A stretch of 64,000 nucleotides of DNA from an uncultured Sphingomonadaceae bacterium. GTDB taxonomy: Bacteria; Pseudomonadota; Alphaproteobacteria; Sphingomonadales; Sphingomonadaceae. The position numbers and the translations under genes are program-made. This document shows positions 17,490 to 27,262 of the stretch, piece by piece; within the stretch, counting starts at the first letter, position 1, and each line of letters opens with the position of its first letter. The stretch covers positions 62,001 to 126,000 of the forward strand of contig CANLBM010000009.1 of assembly GCA_947488845.1 (NCBI GenBank), read 5' to 3'. Below the pieces are notes generated by a model that saw nothing but the letters and a program-made list of their open reading frames with translations, was not told the DNA's origin and did not search any database.

Positions 17490-17941
17490 TAATCGCTGCG
17501 GGCGGCTCTGAGCGCGGCGTCGCTGGCCAGCTGGTCGGCGCGTTCGTTGTCCGGGTCGCCGTCATGACCTCGGACCCAGTGCCACTCGATCTGGTGCGGC
17601 TCGACCGCCTTTAACAGATCCTGCCAGAGATCGGCATTCTTGACCGGCTTGCGAGCCGCTGTCCGCCAGCCGTTTTTCTGCCAGCCAAATATCCATTTGG
17701 TAATGCCGTCCTTGACATAAGTGCTGTCGATCGAGAGCTTGACCTTGCAAGGCCGTTTCAGTGCGTTGAGCGCCTCGATAGCCGCGCGCAGCTCCATGCG
17801 GTTGTTTGTCGTGTCCGGCTCGCCGCCGGAAATTTCCTTTTCCCTGTCTCCGTGCCGGATCAGCGCTCCCCAGCCACCCGGCCCGGGATTGCCCTTGCAC
17901 GCGCCATCGGTGGCAATTTCTACGATTTTCGTCTCGGTCAT
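17486..17941 (-). CDS. rnhA: ribonuclease HI
   Basis: Endonuclease that cuts the RNA strand of RNA-DNA hybrids, needed for primer and R-loop removal. The product has 151 residues, the usual size. The catalytic DEDD set is visible: Asp in [16 protein letters not shown], Glu in [13 protein letters not shown], Asp in LSIDSTYV, and Asp in [12 protein letters not shown]; the basic handle region [19 protein letters not shown] is also present. It overlaps thrB by 4 bases, so it is the last gene of an ispH-thrB-rnhA unit. Confidence 0.96.
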   Translation of the reverse strand: MTETKIVEIATDGACKGNPGPGGWGALIRHGDREKEISGGEPDTTNNRMELRAAIEALNALKRPCKVKLSIDSTYVKDGITKWIFGWQKNGWRTAARKPVKNADLWQDLLKAVEPHQIEWHWVRGHDGDPDNERADQLASDAALRAARSDY

Positions 17942-18897
17942 ATAGTGAAAATATCCGGGTGATTCTGATAATATTGCAGGCGATTGAGAAAAGCCTCGGG
18001 ATCCTTGCGGGTAACGATTGCATCGGCCGGCGTGTTGATCCAGTCATAAGCTCTGGTCAGCAAGAAACGCAAAGCCGCGCCGCGGGCCAGAAGAGGAAGC
18101 GCCTCGCGTTCCGCGTCGCTAAGCGCGAAGGCTGATATATATCCGCTAATCAAGGCCTGTGATACGGGATCGTGGAAGTCGGTGCCGTCTTCGGAAAAAC
18201 ACCAGGCCGCGTGAGTGACCGCGAGATCATAGGCGCGGATATCGGTGCACGAGAAATAAAAGTCGATCAGGCCGGTGACCTTGTCGCCCAGCATCAGCAC
18301 ATTGTCGGGGAAGAGATCGGCATGAATGGCTGATCGCGGCAGATCATCCGGCCAATGTTCATCGAGATGGTCAAGTTCCTGCGCAATCTCCTGCGCCAGA
18401 CCGGGGGCAATTTTGTCGAGTTCTGCCGGACCGCATTGTTCTGCCAGTGTCCGCCAGCCATCGTGATCCATGCTGTTGGGCCGTTCCGGCGCAAAATCTG
18501 TCAACGCGCGATGCATGTCTCCCAGGGCCTGCCCAGTCGCCCTGGCTTGAGCGCTAGTGGGGTGGCTTACGGATACACCGGTAAGAAAGGTAATCAGGCA
18601 GGCACTGCGTCCGCAGAGTTGCTGGATTTTCTCGCCGTCACGATCGGCGATCATTGGCGGTACCAGACAGCCACCGGCAGCCAGATGATCGAGCAAGGCG
18701 ATGAAAAACGGCAGGTCAGCCGGATCAACCCGCTTTTCATACAGCGTCAGAATATATTTGCCTTGCGTCGTTTCGAGCAGATAATTGCTGTTCTCCACGC
18801 CTTCGGCAATACCTTTGGCGGACACCAGCGTACCGACATCAAAGCGGGTGAGAAACCGGTCGATTTCCTCAGCGCTGACCTTCGTATAAACCGCCAT
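17938..18897 (-). CDS. thrB: homoserine kinase, APH-fold type
   Basis: ATP-dependent phosphorylation of homoserine in threonine synthesis. The 319-residue product belongs to the aminoglycoside-phosphotransferase-like ThrB used by alphaproteobacteria and pseudomonads, not the GHMP type. Visible blocks are [20 protein letters not shown] (nucleotide loop), [12 protein letters not shown] (catalytic loop with Asp) and [18 protein letters not shown] (metal-binding Asp). The start shares one base with the ispH stop (TGATG), and the stop overlaps rnhA by 4 bases. Confidence 0.93.
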   Translation of the reverse strand: MAVYTKVSAEEIDRFLTRFDVGTLVSAKGIAEGVENSNYLLETTQGKYILTLYEKRVDPADLPFFIALLDHLAAGGCLVPPMIADRDGEKIQQLCGRSACLITFLTGVSVSHPTSAQARATGQALGDMHRALTDFAPERPNSMDHDGWRTLAEQCGPAELDKIAPGLAQEIAQELDHLDEHWPDDLPRSAIHADLFPDNVLMLGDKVTGLIDFYFSCTDIRAYDLAVTHAAWCFSEDGTDFHDPVSQALISGYISAFALSDAEREALPLLARGAALRFLLTRAYDWINTPADAIVTRKDPEAFLNRLQYYQNHPDIFTI

Positions 18898-19856
18898 CAG
18901 GCTGCTTCGAGACCGCGCGGGAGTTTAAAAACCATATTTTCGTCAGCGGTCTGGACCTTTTCCTCCCGGATTTCGAAATGCTCTTCGAGGAAGCCCTTTA
19001 CTTCGTTTACCAATATTTCCGGTGCGGAGGCTCCGGCGGTCAGTCCCAAACTATTGACATTATCCAGCCAGGCAAGCTCGATCTCATTGGCGCGCTGGAT
19101 CAATTTTGCTGTCGCGCCGCAGCGTTCGGCAACTTCGACCAGACGCAGGCTGTTCGAGCTATTCGGGGCGCCTATCACGAGGACGAGTTCGCAGGTCTCC
19201 GCAATTTTCTTCACCGCATCCTGACGGTTGGAGGTTGCGTAGCAGATATCCTCGCCTTTCGGCCCGACAATATTGGGAAAGCGGGCCTGCAGCGCCTCGA
19301 CGATGGCGTGCGTGTCATCGACCGACAAGGTCGTCTGGGTCAGAAAGGCAAGGGCGTCCGGATCTGCCGGTTCCAGTGCGGCAACATCTGCGAGGGTCTC
19401 TACCAATGTCATCTGGCCCTCTGCGACCTGACCGAAAGTGCCGATTACCTCGGGATGGTTGGCATGGCCGACGAATATGATGTGGCGACCGGCATCGGTT
19501 TGCCGTTCCGCCTGACGATGCACCTTGGATACCAGCGGGCAGGTCGCGTCGAGATATTCCAGCCCCCGTTCCTCTGCTTTATGCGGGACCGCCTTGGGTA
19601 CGCCATGAGCGGAAAATACAACCGGAACACCGTCGGGCACTTCGTCCAGTTCTTCGACAAATATCGCGCCCAGTTTCTTCAATTCATCGACGACAAACCG
19701 GTTGTGGACGATTTCGTGCCGCACGTAGACCGGTGCGCCATATTTTTTAATCGCCAGTTCAACGATTTTTATGGCCCGGTCGACGCCTGCGCAAAAGCCG
19801 CGAGGCGCTGCCACAAGCAAGTCAATCTGCCGTTTTTGCTTATCCGAATGAATCAT
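18897..19856 (-). CDS. ispH: 4-hydroxy-3-methylbut-2-enyl diphosphate reductase
   Basis: Last step of the MEP isoprenoid pathway, giving IPP and DMAPP; a [4Fe-4S] enzyme of 319 residues. Iron-sulphur cysteines are seen in [26 protein letters not shown] and [14 protein letters not shown]. Other family blocks are [25 protein letters not shown] and [20 protein letters not shown] longer start at 19883 exists, but AAGGAC lies about 7 bases before the ATG at 19856, which is preferred. It heads the ispH-thrB-rnhA operon. Confidence 0.95.
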   Translation of the reverse strand: MIHSDKQKRQIDLLVAAPRGFCAGVDRAIKIVELAIKKYGAPVYVRHEIVHNRFVVDELKKLGAIFVEELDEVPDGVPVVFSAHGVPKAVPHKAEERGLEYLDATCPLVSKVHRQAERQTDAGRHIIFVGHANHPEVIGTFGQVAEGQMTLVETLADVAALEPADPDALAFLTQTTLSVDDTHAIVEALQARFPNIVGPKGEDICYATSNRQDAVKKIAETCELVLVIGAPNSSNSLRLVEVAERCGATAKLIQRANEIELAWLDNVNSLGLTAGASAPEILVNEVKGFLEEHFEIREEKVQTADENMVFKLPRGLEAA

Positions 19857-20014
19857 AATCAAGTCCTTAGGGAATAACTGCACCGGCGAAAAGCCCGTCC
19901 GTTCATCTTATGGACGGTTGCACCGCATTAAAGGCACCGATAAGGGTTGCGAGACTTTTATTGGCGCACATGAAGCCTATGTGTGTCGCCCGTGATTAAA
20001 GGCAAGGATAGAAA

Positions 20015-20674
20015 ATGATGGCGAATGGCCGGTTGAAAAATATAGTTTTGGCGGCGGTCACGGTTTTGGCTGTTAGCGGATGTGCAAAAGATGGCGCGAT
20101 TGATATCAGTTCGGGCGTAGGCGTTTCGGTTACCCGGTCCGGTTGCCCTCCGGTTGCGGTTCCCGACTATACCGGGGATGTTACTATCTTCGACCCGGTG
20201 AACAGCACCAATGCCAGCGCCATTGATGTCGTTGCAAACATCACCAACGTCCGGTCGACCTGCAATAGCGAAGGCGCGCGGATCTATAGCGAAGCGACAT
20301 TTGACGTCCGTGCTGTACGAAGCAACCCGACCGGCGCCCGTACGGTCACAGTGCCCTATTTTTCCACCGTCGTACAAGGTGGCACAGCAGTCGTGGCGAA
20401 GCGGGTCAATAATGTAACGTTGCAATTTGCCGATGGCGCCTATCGCGCGTCCGCAACGGGCAAGGCTGGCTCCTATATCGACGCCACTGCCGCACGTTTG
20501 CCGGACGATGTCATCGAACGGCTGACCCGGCGACGCAAGCCCGGGGATCCCGATGCAGCGCTCGACCCGCTGGCCGATCCAGCCGTCAAGGCGGCCGTTG
20601 CCCGTTCGTCTTTCGAACTGCTCATCGGTTTTCAGCTTACCCAGGCACAGTTGCAATATAACGCTACCCGATAG
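20015..20674 (+). CDS. putative lipoprotein of unknown function
   Basis: 219 residues, not recognised. An N-terminal hydrophobic stretch ends in the lipobox LAVSGC, so it is probably lipidated at the cysteine near residue 23. The mature part holds VNSTNASAIDVVANITNVRSTC, suggesting an immunoglobulin-like beta-sandwich of secreted proteins, and a charged helical end (DVIERLTRRRKPGDPDAALD) before ARSSFELLIGFQLTQAQLQY. AAGGA lies about 8 bases before the paired ATGs at 20015 and 20018. It stands alone between divergent ispH and the argS operon. Confidence 0.75.
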   Translation: MMANGRLKNIVLAAVTVLAVSGCAKDGAIDISSGVGVSVTRSGCPPVAVPDYTGDVTIFDPVNSTNASAIDVVANITNVRSTCNSEGARIYSEATFDVRAVRSNPTGARTVTVPYFSTVVQGGTAVVAKRVNNVTLQFADGAYRASATGKAGSYIDATAARLPDDVIERLTRRRKPGDPDAALDPLADPAVKAAVARSSFELLIGFQLTQAQLQYNATR

Positions 20675-20746
20675 GGGCGCCTGACTTGACGAATAATCGC
20701 GCCTGATCAAACCGGGCCCTTCTTCCTATGACGAATTGAGCCAATC

Positions 20747-22468
20747 ATGCTGTTCCAGATTTTCCAGAAACATATTGATGCTATTTTGGACGAGCTTGCC
20801 AGTGCCGGGACCCTGCCGGCCGGAATCGATCGATCCAACGTCACTCTGGAACCTCCCCGCGATCCATCGCATGGTGACCTGTCGACCAATGCGGCGATGG
20901 TATTGTCAAAAGCGGCTGGCCTGAAACCGCGCGATCTGGCCGAGAAAATCACGGAAAAGCTTGGCACTCTTGACGACGTGCAATCGGTGGAGATTGCCGG
21001 TCCGGGATTTATCAACCTTCGGGTTGCCGCACCTGTGCTTCTCGGCGAACTGCTCGAAATCGAGCAGTTGGGGCCGGAATATGGCCGCTCTGACAAGGGC
21101 AAGGGGGTCACTGTCAATATCGAATATGTCTCTGCCAATCCGACGGGACCGATGCACATGGGCCATTGCCGTGGCGCGGTTGTCGGGGACGCGCTGGCCG
21201 ATTTGCTCGAGGCGGTCGGCCACAAGGTGATCCGGGAATATTATGTCAATGATGCCGGCTCCCAGGTCGCCACGCTCGCCCGTTCGGCGCACCTGCGCTA
21301 TCGCGAAGCGCTTGGCGACGATATTGGAACGATACCCGAGGGACTCTATCCCGGCGATTATCTGAAGCCGGTCGGAGAAGCCCTGGCCGCCGAATTTGGC
21401 GACAAATATAAGGATGCTGCAGAATCCGAATGGTTGCTTATCTTCCGCAAGGCGGCGGTCGGGAAGATGATGGACATGATCCGCTCGGATCTGGCCCTGC
21501 TCGGCATCAAGCATGATGTATTTTCTTCGGAAGCCGAACTGCACGAAGCGGGCAAGGCGGATATCGCAGAAGCAGAGCTGCGGTCGCGCGATCTTGTTTA
21601 TGACGGCGTGCTCGAACAGCCCAAGGGCAAGGTGATCGAGGATTGGGAAGCGGTCGAGCTGCCATTGTTCCGCTCGACCCAATTTGGTGACGATCAGGAT
21701 CGCCCGATCAAGAAATCTGACGGCAGCTGGACCTATTTCGGTGGCGATCTGGCCTATCATTTCCAGAAAGCACAAGCCGCTGACGAACTGATCGATATCT
21801 GGGGCGCGGATCACAGCGGGACGGTCAAGCGGATCAAGGCTGCGGTAGCGGCGCTGACCGAAGGCAAGGCCAAATTTGATGTGAAGCTGGTCCAGATGGT
21901 GCGCCTGTTGCGCAACGGCGAACCGGAGAAAATGTCCAAACGTTCGGGCAATTTTGTCACCATTGCCGATATGGTAGAGGAAGTCGGCAAGAATGCCGTG
22001 CGTTTCACCATGTTGATGCGCAAGGCAGACGCGCAGATGGACTTTGACTTCGCAAAGGTGATGGAGGCGTCTCGCGACAATCCTGTCTTCTACGTGCAAT
22101 ATGCACATGCGCGTATCCAGTCGACTTTGCGCAAAGCGGCAGACGAGGGCGTCCTGCCTTCGTCCGACAAGCTGGACAGCCTCGGGGAAGAGGAACTGGA
22201 CCTGATCAAGATGGCGGCGCAATTCCCGCGGATTGTCGAATCGGCTGCGGTTTCTCGTGAACCGCACCGAGTCGCATTCTATCTGAATGACCTCGCGGCT
22301 GCATTTCATGCCTTTTATAATCTGGGCAATGACCGGCCTGAGAAGCGGATCATAATGGTTAACGACCCGGAAACGACATCGGCAAGGCTTTTCTTAGCCA
22401 AGAATATAGGGCAGACTATCAAGAACGGCCTTGCCCTGATGGGCGTCGAGGCCGCTGAATCGATGTGA
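20747..22468 (+). CDS. argS: arginyl-tRNA synthetase
   Basis: Class I synthetase charging tRNA-Arg, 573 residues, the normal length. The N-terminal additional domain (LFQIFQKHIDAILDELASAG, about 1-110) is followed by the HIGH-type signature in SANPTGPMHMGHCRGAVVGD (about residue 130) and the KMSKS-type loop EKMSKRSGNFVT (about residue 395). The C-terminal helical anticodon-binding domain ends near ALMGVEAAESM. A SPOR protein follows after a 27-base gap. Confidence 0.97.
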   Translation: MLFQIFQKHIDAILDELASAGTLPAGIDRSNVTLEPPRDPSHGDLSTNAAMVLSKAAGLKPRDLAEKITEKLGTLDDVQSVEIAGPGFINLRVAAPVLLGELLEIEQLGPEYGRSDKGKGVTVNIEYVSANPTGPMHMGHCRGAVVGDALADLLEAVGHKVIREYYVNDAGSQVATLARSAHLRYREALGDDIGTIPEGLYPGDYLKPVGEALAAEFGDKYKDAAESEWLLIFRKAAVGKMMDMIRSDLALLGIKHDVFSSEAELHEAGKADIAEAELRSRDLVYDGVLEQPKGKVIEDWEAVELPLFRSTQFGDDQDRPIKKSDGSWTYFGGDLAYHFQKAQAADELIDIWGADHSGTVKRIKAAVAALTEGKAKFDVKLVQMVRLLRNGEPEKMSKRSGNFVTIADMVEEVGKNAVRFTMLMRKADAQMDFDFAKVMEASRDNPVFYVQYAHARIQSTLRKAADEGVLPSSDKLDSLGEEELDLIKMAAQFPRIVESAAVSREPHRVAFYLNDLAAAFHAFYNLGNDRPEKRIIMVNDPETTSARLFLAKNIGQTIKNGLALMGVEAAESM

Positions 22469-22495
22469 TCAGCCTTTTGGTCTATGGAGCGAATA

Positions 22496-23134
22496 ATGTC
22501 AGACACCACCCGCGATAATCTTGATCTGGACGACGACGATCGTCTGCCATGGCTGGAATCGGCCGAAGATTATGACGATGACGGCGAATATTCTCCCGTC
22601 CGGGTTATGCTGTTCATCGGTGCCGGCTTGCTGTTGCTGGCTGCGATTGTCGGCGGCATCTATTGGATGCAGAACCGCGACGGCGGCGGGCTTGACGGTG
22701 ATGGCGAATTGATCGCGGCGCAGGAAGGCGATTACAAGGTTCGCCCTGACGATCCGCAGGCGCGGCAGTTTGAAGGCGAAGGCGATGCCAGCTTCGCGGC
22801 GAGCGAAGGCAAAGAGACGCCCGCGCAAATGGGCGATCCGGTGGTCACCGAAGCACCGATCCGCAAGCCGGATGCCGCACCAGCCACAGGAGGCGCTGGC
22901 ACGGCCCTGGTCCAGCTTGGCGCATTCAGCTCGGCCAGTCTGGCAGACAGCAGCTGGGCTGGCTATGCACGGCGCTTTGAAGCGGTTGGGGCATTGCCGA
23001 AGAAGATTGTACCCGGTACGGTCGAGGGCGGCACGATCTACCGGCTCAATGCGGTTGCGCCAAGCTATGATGCGGCCCAGCAGCTGTGCAATAATCTGAA
23101 GGCTGCTGGCGAAAGCTGCCTCGTCGTCCGCTAG
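22496..23134 (+). CDS. SPOR-domain membrane protein
   Basis: Single-pass inner-membrane protein, 212 residues. An acidic cytoplasmic tail (DNLDLDDDDRLPWLESAEDY) precedes a membrane helix (about 40-60, MLFIGAGLLLLAAIVGGIYW). A low-complexity periplasmic linker leads to a C-terminal SPOR domain (about 135-212: ALVQLGAFSSASLADSSWAG to CNNLKAAGESCLVVR), which binds denuded septal glycan strands. The ATG at 22496 follows GGAGCG by 6 bases; an ATG at 22484 would place that site inside the gene. The argS-SPOR-nagZ-scpA-scpB-tat order is common in alphaproteobacteria. Confidence 0.88.
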   Translation: MSDTTRDNLDLDDDDRLPWLESAEDYDDDGEYSPVRVMLFIGAGLLLLAAIVGGIYWMQNRDGGGLDGDGELIAAQEGDYKVRPDDPQARQFEGEGDASFAASEGKETPAQMGDPVVTEAPIRKPDAAPATGGAGTALVQLGAFSSASLADSSWAGYARRFEAVGALPKKIVPGTVEGGTIYRLNAVAPSYDAAQQLCNNLKAAGESCLVVR

Positions 23135-23240
23135 TTTTCTTGCAATTGATGGTTGAAGCGCTGTGGATAACGGCGCTTTCACCTTTACCCCGCTCTGAAA
23201 CGGCGCAAGTATAAGATATGTTGCGTGGGAAAATATCATC

Positions 23241-24266
23241 ATGGCTATAACAGCTGCGGTATTCGGCATCACGGGTCTGAGCCTGACCGCCGACGAAAAG
23301 GCGTTTTTTCGCGACAGTGATCCTGCGGGCTATATAATCTTCGGTCGCAATATCGAAAACAAGACGCAGTTGCGGGCGCTTACCGACGAGTTGCGCGCTG
23401 TCCATGGTCGTGAAGATCTGGCAATCCTGATCGATCAGGAAGGCGGCCGCGTCGCGCGGATGCAGGAGCCGCTCTGGCCCAAATTCCCTGCCGGGGAAGT
23501 CTTCGACAGGATTTACGACATCGCACCTGCCACCGCGATCGAAGCGGCGCGGCTCAATGCGCAGGCGATTGCCGTCACCCTGAATGAGGTCGGCATCACC
23601 GTCGATTGCCATCCGTTGCTCGATGTGCGCCAACCTGATGCCGACAATGTCATCGGTGACCGCGCTCTGGGCAGCGAACCGATGCGGGTCGCGGCTCTCG
23701 GTCGGGCCATTCTGGACGGCTTGCAGCGCGGCGGTGTCGTCGGGGTGGTCAAACATCTGCCCGGCCATGGCCGGACCAGCGTCGATACGCACAAGGCCTT
23801 GCCGACGGTGACCGCCAGCGACGAAGAGCTGGAACTCGATCTCGCCCCATTCAAGACGCTGAACAAGGCGCCGATGGGCATGACTGGCCATTTGCTCTTC
23901 ACGGCATGGGATGCGGAGACACCATCGACCCTGTCGAAAACCGTGATTCAGGATATCATTCGCGACCGGATTGGCTTTGACGGCCTGTTGTTCACCGACG
24001 ATCTCGACATGGAGGCTTTGTCCGGAACCGTTCCGGAGCGGGCCGAACGGGCACAGATAGCGGGATGCGATATTGCGCTCAATTGCTGGGGCAAGATGGA
24101 CGACATGACCGGCATTGCCGGGCGACTGGCACCGATGTCGGACAAGACGCAACAACGGCTGGTCCAGGCGATGGCCACAATTGCTGGCATAAACGACGGC
24201 GATTCCGCTGATGAACTGACCGGATTGCTTGCCCGACGCGACGAACTGATAGCAGCGACGGCATGA
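23241..24266 (+). CDS. nagZ: beta-N-acetylhexosaminidase NagZ
   Basis: Cytoplasmic glycoside hydrolase family 3 enzyme that removes GlcNAc from anhydromuropeptides in cell-wall recycling, 341 residues. It shows ILIDQEGGRVARM near residue 70, the family signature KHLPGHGRTSVDTHKALP (about 172-190; the His/Asp dyad) and the nucleophile in LLFTDDLDMEAL (about 250). A weak 6-bp hairpin (23156-23161 / 23173-23178) lies in the upstream gap. It overlaps scpA by 4 bases. Confidence 0.95.
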   Translation: MAITAAVFGITGLSLTADEKAFFRDSDPAGYIIFGRNIENKTQLRALTDELRAVHGREDLAILIDQEGGRVARMQEPLWPKFPAGEVFDRIYDIAPATAIEAARLNAQAIAVTLNEVGITVDCHPLLDVRQPDADNVIGDRALGSEPMRVAALGRAILDGLQRGGVVGVVKHLPGHGRTSVDTHKALPTVTASDEELELDLAPFKTLNKAPMGMTGHLLFTAWDAETPSTLSKTVIQDIIRDRIGFDGLLFTDDLDMEALSGTVPERAERAQIAGCDIALNCWGKMDDMTGIAGRLAPMSDKTQQRLVQAMATIAGINDGDSADELTGLLARRDELIAATA

Positions 24267-25048
24267 GCGAAGAAGGGGAAAACGAAAGCTTCTTTTTTCC
24301 GCCTGAATCGGTCGCGCCGGAGGAAGGCGCGCTGACGCTGAACATCGATGGCTGGGAAGGGCCGCTGGATCTTCTGCTGGCCCTGGCGCGCAATCAGAAA
24401 GTCGATTTGCGTGAAATCTCGATTCTCGAGCTGGTTCAGGAATATCTGAAATATATTGCCAGTGCCCAGACGCTGCGGCTGGAACTGGCGGCCGATTATC
24501 TGGTGATGGCGGCCTGGCTGACCTATCTGAAATCGGGGCTGCTATTGCCCCGCGATCCGGAAATCGAGCCGTCGCCCGAAGAGCTGGCCTTGCGTCTGCA
24601 AATGCGGCTGGAACGGTTGAATGCAATGCGGGAATCGGCTGCTCGCCTGCTTGCCCGGGACCGGGTCGGCCGCGACGTGTTCATGCGCGGCGCACCGGAA
24701 GGGCTCCGGGTGGTCAAGGACCGGCAGTGGCAGGCAGAATATTATGATCTGATAGCCGCTTATGCCCGTGTGAAAGTGCGCAGCGCGCCCGCTATTCACA
24801 TCGTCCGGCAACGGATGGTGATGACCCTCGATGACGCGCTGGCGCGGGTGTCGCTGATGCTGGGCGAAGCGATCGACTGGATGGATATCCGGCATTTTCT
24901 GCCCCCCGGCGCGCCGCCTGAATTGCGGAAATCAGCGCTCGCTTCGAGTTTTCTCGCGACATTGGAGCTGGCCCGGCAGGGGAAACTGATATTGCAGCAG
25001 GAAGGCAGCTTTGCACCGCTCAGGATAAAGGCGACAATAGATGGGTGA
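24263..25048 (+). CDS. scpA: segregation and condensation protein A
   Basis: Kleisin subunit of the SMC-ScpAB condensin complex, 261 residues. The N-terminal block LNIDGWEGPLDLLLALARNQ and LRLELAADYLVMAAWLTYLK are typical of ScpA, as is the C-terminal winged-helix segment ending FLATLELARQGKLILQQEGS. The start overlaps the nagZ stop (ATGA) and the gene overlaps scpB by 8 bases. Confidence 0.95.
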   Translation: MSEEGENESFFFPPESVAPEEGALTLNIDGWEGPLDLLLALARNQKVDLREISILELVQEYLKYIASAQTLRLELAADYLVMAAWLTYLKSGLLLPRDPEIEPSPEELALRLQMRLERLNAMRESAARLLARDRVGRDVFMRGAPEGLRVVKDRQWQAEYYDLIAAYARVKVRSAPAIHIVRQRMVMTLDDALARVSLMLGEAIDWMDIRHFLPPGAPPELRKSALASSFLATLELARQGKLILQQEGSFAPLRIKATIDG

Positions 25049-25736
25049 ACATGACAGGGAAGACACCAGCCTGATTGATCCGATGCCCGAGGCGATGGAT
25101 ATTGGCAAACGTGCGGTCGAGGCGACTCTTTTTGCCTCCGAAACGCCGATGACGATAGCCGATATCAAGGCCTATGTCGGCGATGAGCTCGACATCCGCC
25201 GGATACTCGCGGACCTGCAGGAGGATTTTCAGCATCGCGGCATTGTGCTGATCAGAACCGGCGACCGCTGGCATTTCCAGACCGCGCAGGATCTTTCCCA
25301 TCTCTTGCGCCGCGAGCGGGCGGAAATGCGCAAACTCAGCCGCGCCGGCATGGAAACGCTGGCAATTATCGCCTATCATGAACCGGTCAGCCGTGCCGAA
25401 ATCGAAGCCATAAGGGGCGTCCAGGTCACCAAGGGCACGCTCGATGTATTGATGGAAGCGGGCTGGGTGCGCCCGGCCGGTCGCCGCGAAGTGCCTGGCA
25501 GACCCCTGATTTACGCTACCACCTCAGAATTTCTGACCCATTTCGGCTTGCAAAGCCGCAAGGATCTGCCTGGCATCGATGACCTGAAAGCCGCAGGACT
25601 GCTGGATCCGGTCGATCTCGTGTTGGAGCAAATGGGGCTGGACGACGAAGCAGAGCAGACCGCAGAAGAGTCCGGAGAGCGAGAGATTGCGGATGATGAT
25701 GGTGTTTTGCTGGAAAACGGGATCGAAAGCGCTTAA
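25041..25736 (+). CDS. scpB: segregation and condensation protein B
   Basis: Dimeric winged-helix partner of ScpA in chromosome condensation, 231 residues. Conserved pieces are VEATLFASETPMTIADIKAY, GDRWHFQTAQDLSHLLRRE and LAIIAYHEPVSRAEIEAIRG, then the TTSEFLTHFGLQSRKDLPG end block. An acidic C-terminal tail of about 30 residues follows. It is translationally coupled to scpA; tatA begins 25 bases later with its own AAGGAG. Confidence 0.95.
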   Translation: MGEHDREDTSLIDPMPEAMDIGKRAVEATLFASETPMTIADIKAYVGDELDIRRILADLQEDFQHRGIVLIRTGDRWHFQTAQDLSHLLRRERAEMRKLSRAGMETLAIIAYHEPVSRAEIEAIRGVQVTKGTLDVLMEAGWVRPAGRREVPGRPLIYATTSEFLTHFGLQSRKDLPGIDDLKAAGLLDPVDLVLEQMGLDDEAEQTAEESGEREIADDDGVLLENGIESA

Positions 25737-25761
25737 ATAGGATATTCAAGGAGAATATCGC

Positions 25762-25992
25762 ATGCAACCGAGTGTTTGGCAGATTTTAATTGTAGCAGCG
25801 CTTGTGCTGATTCTGTTCGGCCGTGGCCGGATTTCCGAAATGATGGGTGATGTCGGCAAAGGCATCCGCTCTTTCAAAAAGGGCATTACGGAGGAAGAGG
25901 CGAGTGCTGCCAAGCCTGCCGCCAAGATTGAAGGCAAGGCTGGTGACGGGACAGTTGATAGCAGTAAAACCGCTGATAAAACGGCCGTCTGA
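25762..25992 (+). CDS. tatA: Sec-independent translocase subunit TatA
   Basis: Pore-forming subunit of the twin-arginine export system, 76 residues. One membrane helix ([19 protein letters not shown]) runs into the amphipathic helix ([16 protein letters not shown]) with the conserved FGRGRI..MMGD..KGI..FKKG pattern of TatA. AAGGAG lies 8 bases before the ATG. It is the first of tatABC, with 35 bases to tatB. Confidence 0.95.
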   Translation: MQPSVWQILIVAALVLILFGRGRISEMMGDVGKGIRSFKKGITEEEASAAKPAAKIEGKAGDGTVDSSKTADKTAV

Positions 25993-26027
25993 TCAGATCG
26001 CCCTCCAGGCTTAGGGCCGCATAATAT

Positions 26028-26396
26028 ATGTTTGATCTTTCCATATCCGAGATCGCGATTATCGCGATCATTGCCGTTGTCGTGATCGGGCCGAAGGAAT
26101 TGCCGCGCGCACTGGCCACGGCAGGCAAATGGATGGCCAAGGGGCGCGGGGTCATGGCCAATTTCCGTACCGGACTTGATGCCATGGTCCGCGAGGCCGA
26201 GCTTCAGGAAATGGAAAAGAAATGGGCGTCCGAAAATGAGCGTATCATGAAGGAACATCCGGCGCTTCCCGACGATGCCCTGGCGGACGAGCCGAAGATG
26301 GAGCCGCTGGATGGGCCTCCTGCAGATACGGACGGCGCCTCTGTTGCTGCCGACGATCGTCCAGACGTGCCACCCGCAAACGATTCCAAACCATGA
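26028..26396 (+). CDS. tatB: Sec-independent translocase subunit TatB
   Basis: Substrate-receptor subunit of the Tat system, 122 residues. The N-terminal MFDLSISEIAIIAIIAVVVI helix and VIGPKELPRALATAGKWM match the TatB pattern, with the conserved Glu in the helix and GPKELP after it. The C-terminal half is acidic and Pro-rich, as usual. It overlaps tatC by 4 bases. Confidence 0.94.
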   Translation: MFDLSISEIAIIAIIAVVVIGPKELPRALATAGKWMAKGRGVMANFRTGLDAMVREAELQEMEKKWASENERIMKEHPALPDDALADEPKMEPLDGPPADTDGASVAADDRPDVPPANDSKP

Positions 26397-27169
26397 ACGA
26401 CCAAAGCAAGCCGGATCTCGACGAAAGCAAGGCGCCGCTGATCGAGCATCTGATTGAGTTGCGGCAGCGGTTGCTCTGGTCGGTTGCGGCGCTGGTCGTG
26501 GCCTTTCTGATCAGCATGTTTTTCGCCGACGAGATTTTCGGTATTCTCGTGCAGCCGCTCACCGATGCCTTTCCGGCGGGTGAGGGGAAGCTGATCTACA
26601 CCAAATTGTACGAAGCCTTTTTCGTCGAGATCAAGGTGGCGATGTTCGCGGCCTTCTTCATCGCTTTCCCGATCATTTCAAACCAGCTCTGGGCCTTTGT
26701 CGCGCCCGGCCTCTATGCCAACGAGAAAAAGGCCTTTCTGCCCTTTCTGGCGGCGACGCCGGTGCTGTTTGTCGCCGGAGCCTCGCTGGCCTATTTCATT
26801 GTCATGCCGACCGCGTTCAAATTCTTTCTGGGATTTGAAGGGACGGTTGGCGGCCTGCAGCAGGAAGCCCTGCCGGCGATGGGCGATTATCTCTCGCTGG
26901 TGATGCAATTCATATTGGCGTTCGGCGTCTGCTTCCAGCTGCCGGTACTGCTATTGCTGCTCAATCGTGCGGGCATCGTCAGCCGCCAGCAGCTAAAGTC
27001 CATTCGTCGCTATATGATTGTCGGCGCTTTTGCGCTGGCAGCGATCCTGACACCGCCGGACGTGGTGTCGCAGCTGATGCTCGGCATTCCGCTGATCCTG
27101 CTCTACGAGGTCTCGCTGCTGATCATGTGGTTCACCGAGCGGAAGAAAAAGGAAATCATATCGTCCTGA
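26393..27169 (+). CDS. tatC: Sec-independent translocase subunit TatC
   Basis: Polytopic core of the Tat translocase that recognises twin-arginine signals, 258 residues with six predictable membrane helices. The signature LIEHLIELRQRLLWSVAALV at the N-terminus and FVAPGLYANEKKAFLPFLAA are diagnostic. A charged tail (TERKKKEIISS) ends the protein. It closes the argS-tatC run of co-directional genes. Confidence 0.96.
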   Translation: MNDQSKPDLDESKAPLIEHLIELRQRLLWSVAALVVAFLISMFFADEIFGILVQPLTDAFPAGEGKLIYTKLYEAFFVEIKVAMFAAFFIAFPIISNQLWAFVAPGLYANEKKAFLPFLAATPVLFVAGASLAYFIVMPTAFKFFLGFEGTVGGLQQEALPAMGDYLSLVMQFILAFGVCFQLPVLLLLLNRAGIVSRQQLKSIRRYMIVGAFALAAILTPPDVVSQLMLGIPLILLYEVSLLIMWFTERKKKEIISS

Positions 27170-27199
27170 TCAACCCGGTGACGCTAGTTCGTTGGTAGT

Positions 27200-27248
27200 G
27201 AGCCTGCCGAAGCACGTCTGTTGACCAGATCCGTTCTTCGACAGGCTT
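27200..27248. repeat. inverted-arm copy of the GAGCCTGTCGAAG dispersed repeat
   Basis: GAGCCTGCCGAAG (27200-27212) and the inverted arm CTTCGACAGGCTT (27236-27248) flank a 23-base centre. The same arm sequence and arm spacing occur at 49643-49691, and a single arm at 2637. It lies between the convergent tatC and entericidin genes, where the RNA hairpin might also help termination. Confidence 0.65.
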
Positions 27249-27262
27249 TGGACTAATGGTCG

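Noticed and set aside
20906..22309. A 467-codon minus-strand open frame opposite argS
   Set aside because: argS is clear on the plus strand with its HIGH-type and KMSKS-type motifs; the antisense product is His/Arg/Gln-rich with no recognisable fold.
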